Source of the DNA: Polyangium jinanense
GTDB taxonomy: Bacteria; Myxococcota; Polyangia; Polyangiales; Polyangiaceae
Assembly (NCBI RefSeq): GCF_028435365.1
Contig: NZ_JAGTJJ010000014.1
Location: 62,001 to 126,000, forward strand
DNA: 64,000 bases
Direction of reading: 5' to 3'
Position 1 is the first letter of the stretch. Every line of letters begins with the position of its first letter. Both the position numbers and the translations under genes were made by a program. Shown in pieces: positions 16,955 through 26,542 of the stretch. Under the pieces are notes generated by a model that saw only the letters and a program-made list of their open reading frames with translations, ran no database searches and was not told the DNA's origin.

Positions 16955-18688
16955 TTACTTGCAGGCGTCGGTGAACAAGCCCTTGAGCGAATGCGAGTCA
17001 GCTTCGTAGTACAGGCCTGAGAGCTGCTCCTTGGTCTTGCCGGTTCCATCGTCGGACAGGCAGAACACCTGGATGTTCGCCACGGGATCATTCGTCTCGG
17101 GGTCGAAGTCGAGCGGGCCGAAGGCGCCGTTGTAATCGATGGACTTGTATTCGCCCAACATGAGCTTCTTCATCGTATCGCTGAGCTTGGTCGGGCCGGA
17201 GTTGATCTCGTCCCCGGGAGGATCCGCTTTCGACATCTTCGTCATCCCCGCGGCGAGTTTCCGGCCCGTGATGACGCCGTCGGCGATCGTCGACGCGCTG
17301 TAGAACAGCAAGTAGGCGGCGTCATACGCGCTCGCTGCGCCGAGGATCGAGGGGTCGCCGTTCTCGGTCCCGAACGTCGTCCCGTACAGGTTCACGAAGA
17401 GCTGGTAGTTCTGGTCGGTGTTCTGCGGACCGGGCACGACGCCCGTGGTGCGCCTGCGCCAGTCGGCCTTGGCCGCGGCATCCGCCCCGACGTCGATGGC
17501 ACCCGCGAGCGCGCCGGTGTTGTAGTTCGAGTCGGAGAAAACGTACCGCGGCTTGTACCCGAGCGCGCTGTTCCACCCGATCTCGATGGGGCCATACAGC
17601 GACGACACCGCCTCGCCCGTCCCGATGAGCAGGACGATGTGCGAGCCGTGGTTCTTCACCGCTTCGAGCGTCTCGGGGTACTTGGTCGTGCCGTCAGGAT
17701 CGCCGTAGTCGACGATGAGGAAGTTCTCGCCGTTGTCGAGCGCGGGCTTGTCGTTGAAGGTCAGCGTCGTCTGGAGGGCGGTTCGGAGGCCCTGGCCGTA
17801 TGCGTCCCCCTTGTGGACGAGCGCGAGCTTGATCTGCTCATCCATCAGCCCGAGTTCCATGCGGATCCGCTCCTCGAGCTTCGGCACGTACTGCACGATC
17901 GCGTTCGCCTGGAAGATGTCCGAAGGGACGGTGCGCCACACGAGCCCGGCCGTCGCGCCCGCGGGCTTGTCGGAGAGGTCCGTCAACGCGATGCCCGTGG
18001 CGGACGCGCTGATGAACAGCGCGCCCCCTGGGACCGTCGCCTCGTTGGCCGTCTGGATCGCGACGCCGCTGAAGGCGCCGCCGATGATGGCCTGGACGCC
18101 GAGGTTGTCGATGAGGTGCTTGGCCGCCTTGACGCTCACGCTGCCCTCGCCCGCATCGGTGCAGCCGATCATCGCGACGGGGCGCGTGGCCCCTTCCCCG
18201 ACCGGCGGCAGACCGCCGACGTTCTGCTTCATGTCCCGGACCGCGAGCCGGATGCTGTTCTCCATCGACACGCCGATCTCGCCGTCGAAGCCCGTCGCCG
18301 TGGTCGGGTGAATCGAGCCGATCAGGAAGACGTTGTCGGCCGTCGGATCCCCTTCGACGACCTGACACTCGGGGGACAGCAGCGACCTGCAAACGCCGGA
18401 CGCATCACCAGGCCCCTTGCGGCAGAACTGATCCTGGCCGAGCGAGCCGCAGTCGCTCGTCTTCGCGCAGAGAACGTCGCCGCCGCCGACGCAGACACCT
18501 GCCTCGCACTTCATGCCGTTCGGGCAGTCGGTGTTCACCTCGCACTGCTTCGTGCCCGTGTCGACGATGACGGAGCAGGAGGGCGTGATCGCGACGATAC
18601 CGAGCGCGAGCGCGAGCCCGCCGAGGAGGCCGCGCCGATACGAATTTCGCTTCTGCGTGTCACTGCTTCCGCCAAACGACAAATCCAT
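16955..18688 (-). CDS. LivJ/Peripla_BP_6-like substrate-binding lipoprotein with Cys-rich N-terminus
   Basis: The 577-residue protein has a late signal anchor (about 19-37) ending in lipobox ITPSC. A Cys-rich segment follows (CEVNTDCPNGMKCEAGVCVGG and CAKTSDCGSLGQDQFC, at least ten Cys), as in myxobacterial surface proteins. The rest is a type I periplasmic-binding fold: IGSIHPTT, ENSIRLAVRDMKQN, VQAIIGGAFSGVAIQTA, ISASATG, LALVHKGDAYGQGL, IVLLIGTGEAV and ASAYDAAYLLFYSA. Family members bind amino acids or other small ligands for ABC importers or receptors; no transporter genes are adjacent, so it may be a stand-alone sensor. GAGG before the ATG at 18688 supports that start over one 21 bases upstream. 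Confidence 0.85.
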   Translation of the reverse strand: MDLSFGGSSDTQKRNSYRRGLLGGLALALGIVAITPSCSVIVDTGTKQCEVNTDCPNGMKCEAGVCVGGGDVLCAKTSDCGSLGQDQFCRKGPGDASGVCRSLLSPECQVVEGDPTADNVFLIGSIHPTTATGFDGEIGVSMENSIRLAVRDMKQNVGGLPPVGEGATRPVAMIGCTDAGEGSVSVKAAKHLIDNLGVQAIIGGAFSGVAIQTANEATVPGGALFISASATGIALTDLSDKPAGATAGLVWRTVPSDIFQANAIVQYVPKLEERIRMELGLMDEQIKLALVHKGDAYGQGLRTALQTTLTFNDKPALDNGENFLIVDYGDPDGTTKYPETLEAVKNHGSHIVLLIGTGEAVSSLYGPIEIGWNSALGYKPRYVFSDSNYNTGALAGAIDVGADAAAKADWRRRTTGVVPGPQNTDQNYQLFVNLYGTTFGTENGDPSILGAASAYDAAYLLFYSASTIADGVITGRKLAAGMTKMSKADPPGDEINSGPTKLSDTMKKLMLGEYKSIDYNGAFGPLDFDPETNDPVANIQVFCLSDDGTGKTKEQLSGLYYEADSHSLKGLFTDACK

Positions 18689-18802
18689 GATCTTGCCTCG
18701 ATCCCGCAAAATTCTTGGGCGCGATGATACCCGCGTGCAGACGAGCGGGGTACGAAATACGCGGCCCGCGAGCCTCCAAAGTGTTTTTCCGGGCCGGGCC
18801 GC

Positions 18803-21343
18803 TCACGTCTTTGCGGAGAGTGCGCGCTCCACCATCGCCGCACGCTGCTCGATAAGCGCGAACGGCGCCGCAGGCAGGCCCACCTCCGTCGCGGCCACGA
18901 GCGCCGCCGCGAAGGCCACGATCGCAGCTTCGATCACGCGCCCGAGCGGCTGATCGACACGCTCGGCAGGCCTCTCCAGCGCAGCCACCGCGCCCATGAG
19001 CGCGGCGCGCACGGAGGCCGCGGCCGCGGGCGGTACCGCGACGCCGGCGTGCTGCGCGATCTCGTGTACCAAGGGGTCCGTGAGCCTGGAAACGAAGCGC
19101 TCTTCGACATAGGCCTCGAGCCCCGGATCGGTGCGCTTTCGCTCGTCCGCGAGATCGCCGAGGGGGCGCAGATCCGCGGCGAGCACGCGCCGCGCATGCT
19201 CGAGCCCTTTTTCGATCGAGGCCGCGATCGTGCGTCGATCGTGGCGAAGCTTGGCCGCGGACGCGAGGAGCACCTCGTGCATCGCGCGCGCCTCCTGGAT
19301 CTTCGCCCGATCCTCCGCGGCGCGCGCGGCCGCGACCGACGCGAGCTCGCGCGCGATACGAAGCGCCCTGCGGCGGAGGGCGCGCTCGCGCAGTTCCGCC
19401 GAGCGATCGACGATCCGCTCGGCGAAGAGCGCCTCGACGCCCGCCCATCCCGAAGCTTCGAGCGCGGCCGCGTCGCCGAGCTTGCCCTTCAAGGAGAGCC
19501 GCGCGGAGAACGCGAGCGGAGCCGCGTAGGAGCCGATCCCCGTCTCTTCGAGGCTCTTCTGCACATGCACGAGGACATGTGCGAGCTCGTCGGGCGAGAG
19601 GCGATCGGCCTTGTTGACGAGGATCTGCACGGGCACGCCGAGGCCTTTGATCTCGGAGAGCACGCGCCGCTCGCTCTCCTTCATCGGTCCGCTCGCGTCG
19701 AGCAGCCAGACGGCGACGTGCGCCTCGTCGAAGGCCTGCCGCGCCGCCGCGATGTGATCGGGATCGGGCGCGTTGAAGCCCGGCGTGTCGAGGATCTCCA
19801 CGCGCTTGAGTCGCTCGATCGGCGCGTAGATGAAGACCCGCTCGACCCGCTCGCCGCTGCCCGCGAGGCTCTTCAATGCAGCCTTCAAGCCGGCGTGCGG
19901 TACGACGCGATCGGGCGCGCCGCGCACCACGATCCGCGCGAAAGGATCCGGCGCCCACGCGACCCAGTGCAGCGTCGCGGTCGTGGGCAAGACGCCCGTC
20001 GGCGCGACGTCCTCGCCGAGGAGCGCGTTCAGGAAGGTGCTCTTGCCGGCGTTGAACTCGCCCACCACGGCGACACGCAGCGGACGCTCGCGCTCGACGG
20101 CGATCGCCTCGACGCCCGTGACGACGTCGAGCCGCTCGAGCGCGCGCGCGGAGCGGCCGAGCTCGTCGAGCAAGTCGGGCCAGGAGGCGATGCCATCGCC
20201 CGGGACCCAGCTCCGGATGATGCCGCTCGCGATCTCGGCCGCCCACGCCGCTGCCTCGCCTGATACGCGCTCGAGCTTGGCGAGGGCCGCGCGATGACGT
20301 CCCTCGGCCGCGAGCACGGCGCCCTCGCGAAGCGTGCCCAGGTCCTCGGGCAGGCGGCCCGGATCACGCGCGGCGAGCGCATGCAGCGCGTCGAGATCCC
20401 GCGTCTCGGTGGCGAGCCGGAGCAGCGCGGCGGCGGCGCCCGCGTGCCCGGCGGAGAGGCCTCGTGAAAGCGCGGCGCGCGCGTCGGCCCGCCGGCCCTC
20501 GGCGAACGCGAACGCCGCGGCCCACGCGGGCTCCTCGATGAGGCCCGCCGCCGTCACCACGCGTCGCGCACGATCGACGAGTACGACGTCGCGGCAGCCT
20601 GCGATGAGCGCAGAGAGCAGCTCCGCGGAGCCTGACGCGTCGAGGATGCAGGCGCGCAGGCCGAGCTCGAGCGCGGTCGACCACTGCCCTGCGGCGAACG
20701 CGAGCCGCGCGCGGACGAGCGCGCCGCGGCCGTCGATTCGCTCGGGGTCGATGACGGGCGCATACCGCGCAGCCGCGTTCACGTCACCGAGCGCGAGCGC
20801 GCACTCGGCGCGTCGCAGCGCAACCTCGCGATCGGGCGCTGCAGGCAGCTCGGTCCCGGTCGTCGCGGCCACCGCGAGCGACGTGCCGATACGATCGAGC
20901 CAGCGGCCGGCCCGCGCCGGATCGCTGGCCCAGAGGTCACGATCACACAGGTCGAGCAGCGCGAGCCGCGCGGCCTCGCGTTCCTCGGGCGCGTCGGCGG
21001 CGCGCTCGAGCGCCTCGGAGGCACGCACGTCGCCCATGCGCGCTCGCGCCTGACCGAGCCGGAGCCACACGTCGGCGCGCCAGGGGACGAGCGTGGCGAG
21101 TTCCGCGAGCGCCTCGGCAGCCTCGTGATCGAGGCCCGCATCCTCGGCAGCGTCCGCCCAAAGCGCGAGCCCGAGCGGCGAGCCGGGCACGCTCGCGAGG
21201 ATCGTCCGCGCGAGGTCACGCGCTTCGAGCGGACGGCCCCGCGCGAGCGAGAGCTCTGCGGCGCGGCGCTCGTTTTCGAGGCCGCGGGCCAGGATTTCGA
21301 CCCGTCCGAAGAAGTTCGAGAGGCTTTCGACGAGCCGCGCCAT
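18803..21343 (-). CDS. Dynamin-like GTPase with N-terminal helical-repeat domain
   Basis: This 846-residue protein has about 400 residues of TPR-like helical repeats, then a large GTPase domain: G1 GEFNAGKST (428-436), a Thr-rich switch (PTTATLHW), G3 DTPG (519-522) and G4 NKAD (577-580). A long helical C-terminus follows (about 640-846) with a hydrophobic stretch near 805-825 (VIEAAIVAFAAALVAATEVG) that could touch a membrane. The GEFNAGKST motif and the large helical stalk match bacterial dynamin-like proteins, which remodel or protect membranes. The fusion to helical repeats is less usual. It lies 31 bases downstream of the GT-C-like gene in the same orientation. Confidence 0.85.
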   Translation of the reverse strand: MARLVESLSNFFGRVEILARGLENERRAAELSLARGRPLEARDLARTILASVPGSPLGLALWADAAEDAGLDHEAAEALAELATLVPWRADVWLRLGQARARMGDVRASEALERAADAPEEREAARLALLDLCDRDLWASDPARAGRWLDRIGTSLAVAATTGTELPAAPDREVALRRAECALALGDVNAAARYAPVIDPERIDGRGALVRARLAFAAGQWSTALELGLRACILDASGSAELLSALIAGCRDVVLVDRARRVVTAAGLIEEPAWAAAFAFAEGRRADARAALSRGLSAGHAGAAAALLRLATETRDLDALHALAARDPGRLPEDLGTLREGAVLAAEGRHRAALAKLERVSGEAAAWAAEIASGIIRSWVPGDGIASWPDLLDELGRSARALERLDVVTGVEAIAVERERPLRVAVVGEFNAGKSTFLNALLGEDVAPTGVLPTTATLHWVAWAPDPFARIVVRGAPDRVVPHAGLKAALKSLAGSGERVERVFIYAPIERLKRVEILDTPGFNAPDPDHIAAARQAFDEAHVAVWLLDASGPMKESERRVLSEIKGLGVPVQILVNKADRLSPDELAHVLVHVQKSLEETGIGSYAAPLAFSARLSLKGKLGDAAALEASGWAGVEALFAERIVDRSAELRERALRRRALRIARELASVAAARAAEDRAKIQEARAMHEVLLASAAKLRHDRRTIAASIEKGLEHARRVLAADLRPLGDLADERKRTDPGLEAYVEERFVSRLTDPLVHEIAQHAGVAVPPAAAASVRAALMGAVAALERPAERVDQPLGRVIEAAIVAFAAALVAATEVGLPAAPFALIEQRAAMVERALSAKT

Positions 21344-21374
21344 GGCCGCATCAAAGGCCGGCCGTGGCCTCGGA

Positions 21375-22823
21375 TCAAGGGGCTTCGCCCCTGACGTCCC
21401 TCGCCGCGTCGGCCCGAAGGCGCAGCACCACGTACGGCAAGCCGGGCACGCGGCTCTCCGCGGTCACCACGAAGTTCGCGGCCATTTCCGGGAAACTCGC
21501 GATCCGCGCCTCGACGCCGCGATCGAAGATCGAAGCCGTCCACGGCGTCTCGACCCGCGCGCCCGGCGCGAGCAGGAGGACGAGCGTATCCACGCCACGC
21601 GCGTCGAGCATCGCCGGCGCGATGCGCTTCGTCGTGTGCCCGCCGGGCAAGGCTGCGATCGCCGGATCCGTGAGCCCCGCGAGATCCACGATGCTCGCCT
21701 CGGTCGCCGCGCCGACCCAGCCGGCGTCGAGCGAAGCCACGACACGAGCGCCTTCGAGCGCGGGACCGAGCTCACGCACGAGCGCGGTCCGAGCCGCCCC
21801 GACACGCGCGGCCACGGGGCCGATCTTGATCATGACGAAGAGCTCGCCCGCGAGCGCGAGCGCGACGCGCGCCGCCGTCACGCGCGCGTCCGCGACGGAG
21901 GCAAGATGCGCAGCGGCGAGGATCACCGCGGGGAGCACGGGGACGACGAGGCGCGAGAGTGGCATCCAGTCGCCGCCCGCGACGGCGACCGCGGCGAAGT
22001 GCACGGCGACGGCGAGCACGAGCCCGCGCACGAATGCCGTCGATCGCAGGAGCGCGCGCGGCGCGACGAGCGCGAGCGGGCCCGTGAGCAAGAAGCACGC
22101 GAGGGCGTACTTCGCGCCGAGCGAGGGATCCGAGGGCTTGGCGAGCACGGCGAGCGGCGTGGGACGACCAAACACGGCGAGGCGGATCGCAACGACGAGA
22201 AAAAAAGGAGCCGCTGCGAGAGCCCCACGAACCACCTCGGCGCGTCCGAGGCGCATCGGCTCCCCCGGCGGCGGGGTCATCGCGACGACGAGCACGAACG
22301 GCAAGAGCTCCGGCCGAAGCGCGGCTGCGAGCCCGAGCGGAAACACGCCCGCCCCGGGGCGCCCGAGCGCGACGAGGCACACCGCGATCGACACGAGCGC
22401 CGTCGCGAGGCCCGTTTCGAGCCCTGCGACGCTCCAGGCCGCGAGCGGCGCCGACGCGGGCAACATCACGAGCGCGGACCAGCGCGCGCGAGACGAAGAG
22501 GCACGATCGATCGTGACCGCGAGCAGCGCCGCCGCCGCTGTCCATGCGAGCAGCCCAAGAAACTTCGCGGCTGCGAGCGCGTCGAGGGGTCCACGCGCGG
22601 CGAACGGCGCGAGCAAGTAAGGAAACCCGAGCGGCGTCACGGCGTCGGTGATCGGCCCGTGCATGTTCCAGCGGTAGCCGAGGCCACGTGCGATGTGCGT
22701 CGCGTAGCGCGCGGGGATGAGCGCGTCGTCGACCGTGAAGCCGTACAGGACGAGCGCCGGCAGGAGCGCGAGCACCGCGCCGAGCGCGGCGAATCCAAGG
22801 GCGCGCGGCCAAAAAACCGGCAC
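21375..22823 (-). CDS. Polytopic GT-C-like glycosyltransferase/membrane protein
   Basis: The 482-residue protein has about ten hydrophobic segments. Features resembling AftB-type GT-C enzymes are a first-loop acidic pair in GFTVDDALIPARYATHIARGLGYRWN (in pieces), TPLGFPYLLAP, GLETGLATALVS and AGGDWMPLSRLVVPVLP. Such enzymes transfer sugars from polyprenyl-phosphate donors outside the cytoplasmic membrane. The GTG at 22823 is preceded by AGGAG at seven bases and leaves room for a divergent promoter; an ORF extension to 22922 would almost touch the opposite gene and lacks a ribosome site. The C-terminal 170 residues form a soluble domain with DAGWVGAATEASIVDLAGLTD, also seen in this family. Donor and acceptor cannot be inferred. 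Confidence 0.78.
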   Translation of the reverse strand: MPVFWPRALGFAALGAVLALLPALVLYGFTVDDALIPARYATHIARGLGYRWNMHGPITDAVTPLGFPYLLAPFAARGPLDALAAAKFLGLLAWTAAAALLAVTIDRASSSRARWSALVMLPASAPLAAWSVAGLETGLATALVSIAVCLVALGRPGAGVFPLGLAAALRPELLPFVLVVAMTPPPGEPMRLGRAEVVRGALAAAPFFLVVAIRLAVFGRPTPLAVLAKPSDPSLGAKYALACFLLTGPLALVAPRALLRSTAFVRGLVLAVAVHFAAVAVAGGDWMPLSRLVVPVLPAVILAAAHLASVADARVTAARVALALAGELFVMIKIGPVAARVGAARTALVRELGPALEGARVVASLDAGWVGAATEASIVDLAGLTDPAIAALPGGHTTKRIAPAMLDARGVDTLVLLLAPGARVETPWTASIFDRGVEARIASFPEMAANFVVTAESRVPGLPYVVLRLRADAARDVRGEAP

Positions 22824-22924
22824 GGACGGGCTCCTAGCGACACTCCATCGGTTTGTCCACTCCGCGACGATCGATGCACAAAACTTAGGAAGCGACAGAA
22901 GCCTCTCTAGCATTCGGCCCACGG

Positions 22925-25282
22925 ATGACCGGCCTCACTCTCGTTGCCCGACGCCCCGAGATCCAGCCTGCCTCGACCACCTCGGTCGACAGCCCGGCGC
23001 TGCGCGCGCTCTTCGACCTCGTGCTCGATCGCGCCCCTGACGCCACCGTCCTTCCCGAGCGAGACGCGACCTCGCTCGTGATCGACCTCGCTTATTCCGT
23101 CGCGGACCTCTGCGCTTCGCGCAGGCGCCGCGCCGCCCTCCGCGTGAGCCTCTGCGGCGAGCCCTGGGAGCTCGGCCTCGAACGCGCCGGACGAGACGTG
23201 CTCGTCTCCCTCGCGCAGACGAGCTCGAAGCCCGAGGTGGCGATCCACGAGCGACGTGTCGACGGCGACGCGCTCTCCACGCGGATCCTCGGCGCGCTCG
23301 ACGCGCTCGCGGGCCGCTCGGAGCAGAGCGCCATCGCCTCGCTCGCCGCCCTCGACGGCGAAGGGCCGCGGTCGCAGCTCTACGGCGAAGCCGCGCGTAT
23401 CGCCGCGGCCCGCGAGCACCTCGCCGCGAGCGCGCCCTTCGGTTCGGGGGAAGACCTCCCCGAGCCCGCCGTCGTCGCGGTCGAGCCGACGGGTGACGTG
23501 CCGATCACCATCGCGGCCGACATCCTCATGCGCACGCCCGTGCCTTCGGCCACGGCGGAGACGGCCGTGCAACGCGCCGATCTCTTCGCGCTCCTCTTCC
23601 GCGGCAAGCTGCGCGTCATCGTCGCCGAGCATGCGCGCGAGCTGCCCGACGTGTTCGTGTTCCTCTTCGCGGAGCAGCTCGTCGAGATCACGCTCGAGGC
23701 GCTCTCGGCGTGGGCGCTCGGCCGGCCCTACTACCGGCGCCTCACCATCGGCGGCGCCATCTGCGCCGTGCGTATCCAGGGCGAGGGCCACGCCTCGCTC
23801 ACGATCGGCATGCCGCGCCGCGGCGCCGACGAGCGTGGACACGTGTGGACGTTCCCCGCCGTCGACGTGGGCGCGCTCGTGCAGAGCGTCGTCGCCTTCG
23901 GCCGCGCCCTCGCGCGGAGCGTCGTGCGCCGCGACCGCGCGCAGGCGCAGAACCTCCGCCTCTCCGCGTTCCGCACGAAGGTGCGCGAGCTCGGCGAGCG
24001 CATGCGCGACCTCACGCGCGACGACTCCAAGATCAACGACGCGCCCGAGGGCTACCGCGCCTTCGCCGCGTCCCTCCGCCAGCCGCCGGCTCCGCCCGAG
24101 GACGAGACCCTCGCCTCGAGCCGCCTGCGTTACACCCCGCGCTGGTTCGCCGCGATCCCCTCGATCGACCTGCGCGCCACCTTCCTCTGCGGCGACGCGC
24201 TCGTCGTCGGCGCCACGCGCGAGCTTTCCTGCATCGATCGTCGCACCGGCGAGCTCGCGTGGACGCGGCCCGTGCCTCGCGCCGCGAGCGTGATGACGCC
24301 CCTCGGCCTCGCGCGCATGGAGGCGGAAGGCGCGCTCCACCTGCACGACCTGCAGACGGGCGACGTCCTCTGGACCACGAACCTCACGCCGCGCACCGGC
24401 GCGAGCGCGTCGGGCGTCGTCGTGAGCACGCAGGGCCTCCCGCGCATGCTCGTCGTCAACGAAGGCGCGCGCCACCTCGCCGCGATCGATCTGCACGGCG
24501 GCGAGGTGCGGTGGCGCTACGCGTCGCGGAGGAGCGGCATGTTCCGGGTGCGTCGCGCGGGCAAGTTGCTCGTCGTGGCCTCGGGCGAGTCCGCGCTCGT
24601 CGCGCTCGACGTGCTCACGGGTGAGGTCGTCTGGCGGTTCTGCGATCGCCGCCGCTTCGCCTCGCACGTCACCGTCGATCACGACGCGCTCTTCGCGGTG
24701 AGCGGCGACGGCGCGTTCGTCGATCGCGGCAGCGCGCGCCTGCACCACATCGATCCCTGGTCCGGCGCCGCGCGCTGGAGCATCGATCTTCCCGCCGAGA
24801 CGCGCCCACTCGGCGCGCCCCTGCTCGCGCCGGACACGGTCGTCATCCAGACGCACGGCCGCCGCGGCACGGGTCTCGTCGGCTTCGATCGCGCCACAGG
24901 CGCCCCGCGCTTCGACATCGTCGCCTGCGCCTCAGCGGCCTCGTGCCTCGTCGTCGACGGCACCGTCATCCTCAACAGCGAGGGCGGCGAGCTCGTGGCC
25001 ATCGACGCGAAGGACGGCGCGACGCGTTACCGTCACGTCTTCGGCGGCGCCGAGGGCGACAGGCCGCGAAGGCTCGAGCCGATGCTCCGCTCGGGCGCGC
25101 TCTTCGTCCCGCAGAGCGAGCTCTTCGTCGTGCGTCCTCGCGATGGAAAACTCCTCGGCCGCGTCCCGGCCGATCTCGTGCCCGATCTCTTCCGCGTGGA
25201 CGAGCGTTGCGACGTCTACGTCGTCGAAGAGAGCGGCCACATCGCCGCGTTCTCCACCGGCCCGCGGCTCCGGCTCGTGTGA
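22925..25282 (+). CDS. PQQ/WD-type beta-propeller protein
   Basis: The 785-residue product has an N-terminal half of mixed helices and strands without recognised family and a C-terminal half (about 405-785) of propeller repeats: LSCIDRRTGELAWTRPV, LHLHDLQTGDVLWTTNL, LAAIDLHGGEVRWRYAS, LVALDVLTGEVVWRF, LHHIDPWSGAARWSIDL, LVGFDRATGAPRF and LVAIDAKDGATRYRHVF. This x-x-x-D-x-x-T/S-G-x-x-x-W pattern is that of PQQ-like/BamB-type blades, seven of which make one propeller. There is no signal peptide, so a cytoplasmic scaffold role is likely; the residues for PQQ enzyme activity are not seen. No good ribosome site precedes the ATG, so it may be leaderless. Confidence 0.8.
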   Translation: MTGLTLVARRPEIQPASTTSVDSPALRALFDLVLDRAPDATVLPERDATSLVIDLAYSVADLCASRRRRAALRVSLCGEPWELGLERAGRDVLVSLAQTSSKPEVAIHERRVDGDALSTRILGALDALAGRSEQSAIASLAALDGEGPRSQLYGEAARIAAAREHLAASAPFGSGEDLPEPAVVAVEPTGDVPITIAADILMRTPVPSATAETAVQRADLFALLFRGKLRVIVAEHARELPDVFVFLFAEQLVEITLEALSAWALGRPYYRRLTIGGAICAVRIQGEGHASLTIGMPRRGADERGHVWTFPAVDVGALVQSVVAFGRALARSVVRRDRAQAQNLRLSAFRTKVRELGERMRDLTRDDSKINDAPEGYRAFAASLRQPPAPPEDETLASSRLRYTPRWFAAIPSIDLRATFLCGDALVVGATRELSCIDRRTGELAWTRPVPRAASVMTPLGLARMEAEGALHLHDLQTGDVLWTTNLTPRTGASASGVVVSTQGLPRMLVVNEGARHLAAIDLHGGEVRWRYASRRSGMFRVRRAGKLLVVASGESALVALDVLTGEVVWRFCDRRRFASHVTVDHDALFAVSGDGAFVDRGSARLHHIDPWSGAARWSIDLPAETRPLGAPLLAPDTVVIQTHGRRGTGLVGFDRATGAPRFDIVACASAASCLVVDGTVILNSEGGELVAIDAKDGATRYRHVFGGAEGDRPRRLEPMLRSGALFVPQSELFVVRPRDGKLLGRVPADLVPDLFRVDERCDVYVVEESGHIAAFSTGPRLRLV

Positions 25283-25308
25283 GAGGGGCTCTCGGGGCGG
25301 CGTAGCGC

Positions 25309-25980
25309 TGGGGCGTTGCCCCAGGCCCCACCAGGGGCTGTCCGCCCCTGGACCCGGACCAGCCAGGGGCTGGACCCGGGGTCGATGAACTGCGCAACGC
25401 GCAGTTCATCGAACAGGCCGTGGCAAGACCAAGGGCGATTCTGCCGACCAAGACCAAAGTCGCAGCGCTGACAGGCGACATCGGCCCTCGTCCTCGTCTG
25501 TTCTGCTCCGCGACATGCCACGTCACCGTCGCCGGACCTCGGTCGCGAAGCCGAACAAGGCTCGTCGGCGCGACAGGGCAAGTATCTCGCCGCCGGACAA
25601 GTGGCGAGGCGTGTTCCCCGGGGAAGGTCGAGCCCGAAGACACGGGTCGGAGGCGGCCGACGAGCCTTGTCGAGCAGCCGAACACGGACCGTCGGCCGTT
25701 GATGTGCCTTGTCGCAGGGGACGATCAGCCAGCGCCGAGGCCAACGTCAGGAGGGCGGGCAACGTCCCTCCGGCGGTCGCCGGCCGGAGGCATCCGTTGC
25801 GCCGCCGAACACGCGCCGTCGACGGCAGAGGGCACGTGTTCGGCAGGATGACGGGCCTCTTGACGGCGACCGTTCGATGAACTGCGCATCGCGCAGTTCA
25901 TCGACCCCGAGTCCAGCGCTTGCGCTGGTCCGGGTCCAGGGGTGGACAACCCCTGGTCGGGTCCGGGGTGAAACCCCGGC
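25309..25980. repeat. Composite hairpin element, copy A (full, long core)
   Basis: The left end (25309-25410) is four consecutive palindromes: GGGGCGTTGCCCC, CAGGGGCTGTCCGCCCCTG, a CCAG/CTGG hairpin, and a perfect 12-bp stem GATGAACTGCGC with loop AAC (25384-25410). The right end (25876-25980) holds the same modules in inverse order and orientation, finishing with CCGGGGTGAAACCCCGG. The two ends are therefore about 105-bp imperfect inverted repeats around a 465-bp core that begins GTGGCAAGACC and contains further degenerate repeats but no credible gene. It fills the gap between convergent genes, starting 27 bases after one stop and ending 22 before the other. Confidence 0.85.
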
Positions 25981-26002
25981 GCAACGGCAGGCGATGCCTG
26001 TA

Positions 26003-26470
26003 TCAGCGACGCTTCTTCTTCTTCGCCGCTGTCTTCGGCGGCGGCATCGACACCACGCGCAGCACCACGTCGGCGACGCCCATCCGCACGATCCCTAGCG
26101 CCTCGGCCGCGCGCCGCGACAGATCGATGATCCGCCCTCGCACGTGAGGACCCCGATCGTTGATCCGCACCTCGACCGAACGTCCCTCGCGCTCGACCCG
26201 CACGATCGCGCCGAACGGCAGCGTCTTGTGCGCGGCCGTGAGCTCGGTCGGCTCGTATGGCTCGCCGCTCGCGGTTGGCCGCCCCTTCAACTTGTCCGCG
26301 TAATAACTCGCCTTGCCGCGCTCTTCACGCCCCGCCCCGGCTCCGCCCGCGGACGCCGCATCCGGCGTCACCGCGCCTCGCCCCGCCGTTTCCGCGCCGC
26401 CGCCGCAACCCGTGGACAGGCCGAGGAGCGCTGCGAGCGCGAGCCCAGGAAAGAGACGTCGAACCAGCAT
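26003..26470 (-). CDS. rlpA: RlpA-family septal lipoprotein / lytic transglycosylase-like
   Basis: The 155-residue product begins MLVRRLFPGLALAALLGLSTGC, a lipoprotein signal. After an Ala/Gly-rich linker it has the double-psi beta-barrel of RlpA: GKASYYADKLKGRPTASGEPY, ELTAAHKTLPFGAIVRV, VEVRINDRGPHVRGRIIDLS and RRAAEALGI..GVADVVLRV (in pieces). The DRGP Asp and the His of AAHKTLP are the catalytic-type residues. RlpA cleaves denuded glycan strands at the septum in Pseudomonas. There is no SPOR domain, so the protein is a short form; it ends in a Lys/Arg-rich tail (KKKKRR). No clear ribosome site precedes the ATG. Confidence 0.9.
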   Translation of the reverse strand: MLVRRLFPGLALAALLGLSTGCGGGAETAGRGAVTPDAASAGGAGAGREERGKASYYADKLKGRPTASGEPYEPTELTAAHKTLPFGAIVRVEREGRSVEVRINDRGPHVRGRIIDLSRRAAEALGIVRMGVADVVLRVVSMPPPKTAAKKKKRR

Positions 26471-26542
26471 GATCGGGAGGCGCGCCCGAGGCGCGGCCGT
26501 ATCTCCCGTCTATCCCGACATGCTGGGGGCGAAAAGCAAATC

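Noticed and set aside
22907..24856. 649-residue minus-strand ORF over the propeller gene
   Set aside because: Arg/Asp/Glu/His-rich shadow of a gene with seven recognisable propeller blades on the other strand.
25515..25880. 121-residue ORF in the core of hairpin copy A as a possible element-borne gene
   Set aside because: No ribosome site, Arg-rich random-looking sequence and no counterpart in copies B and C.
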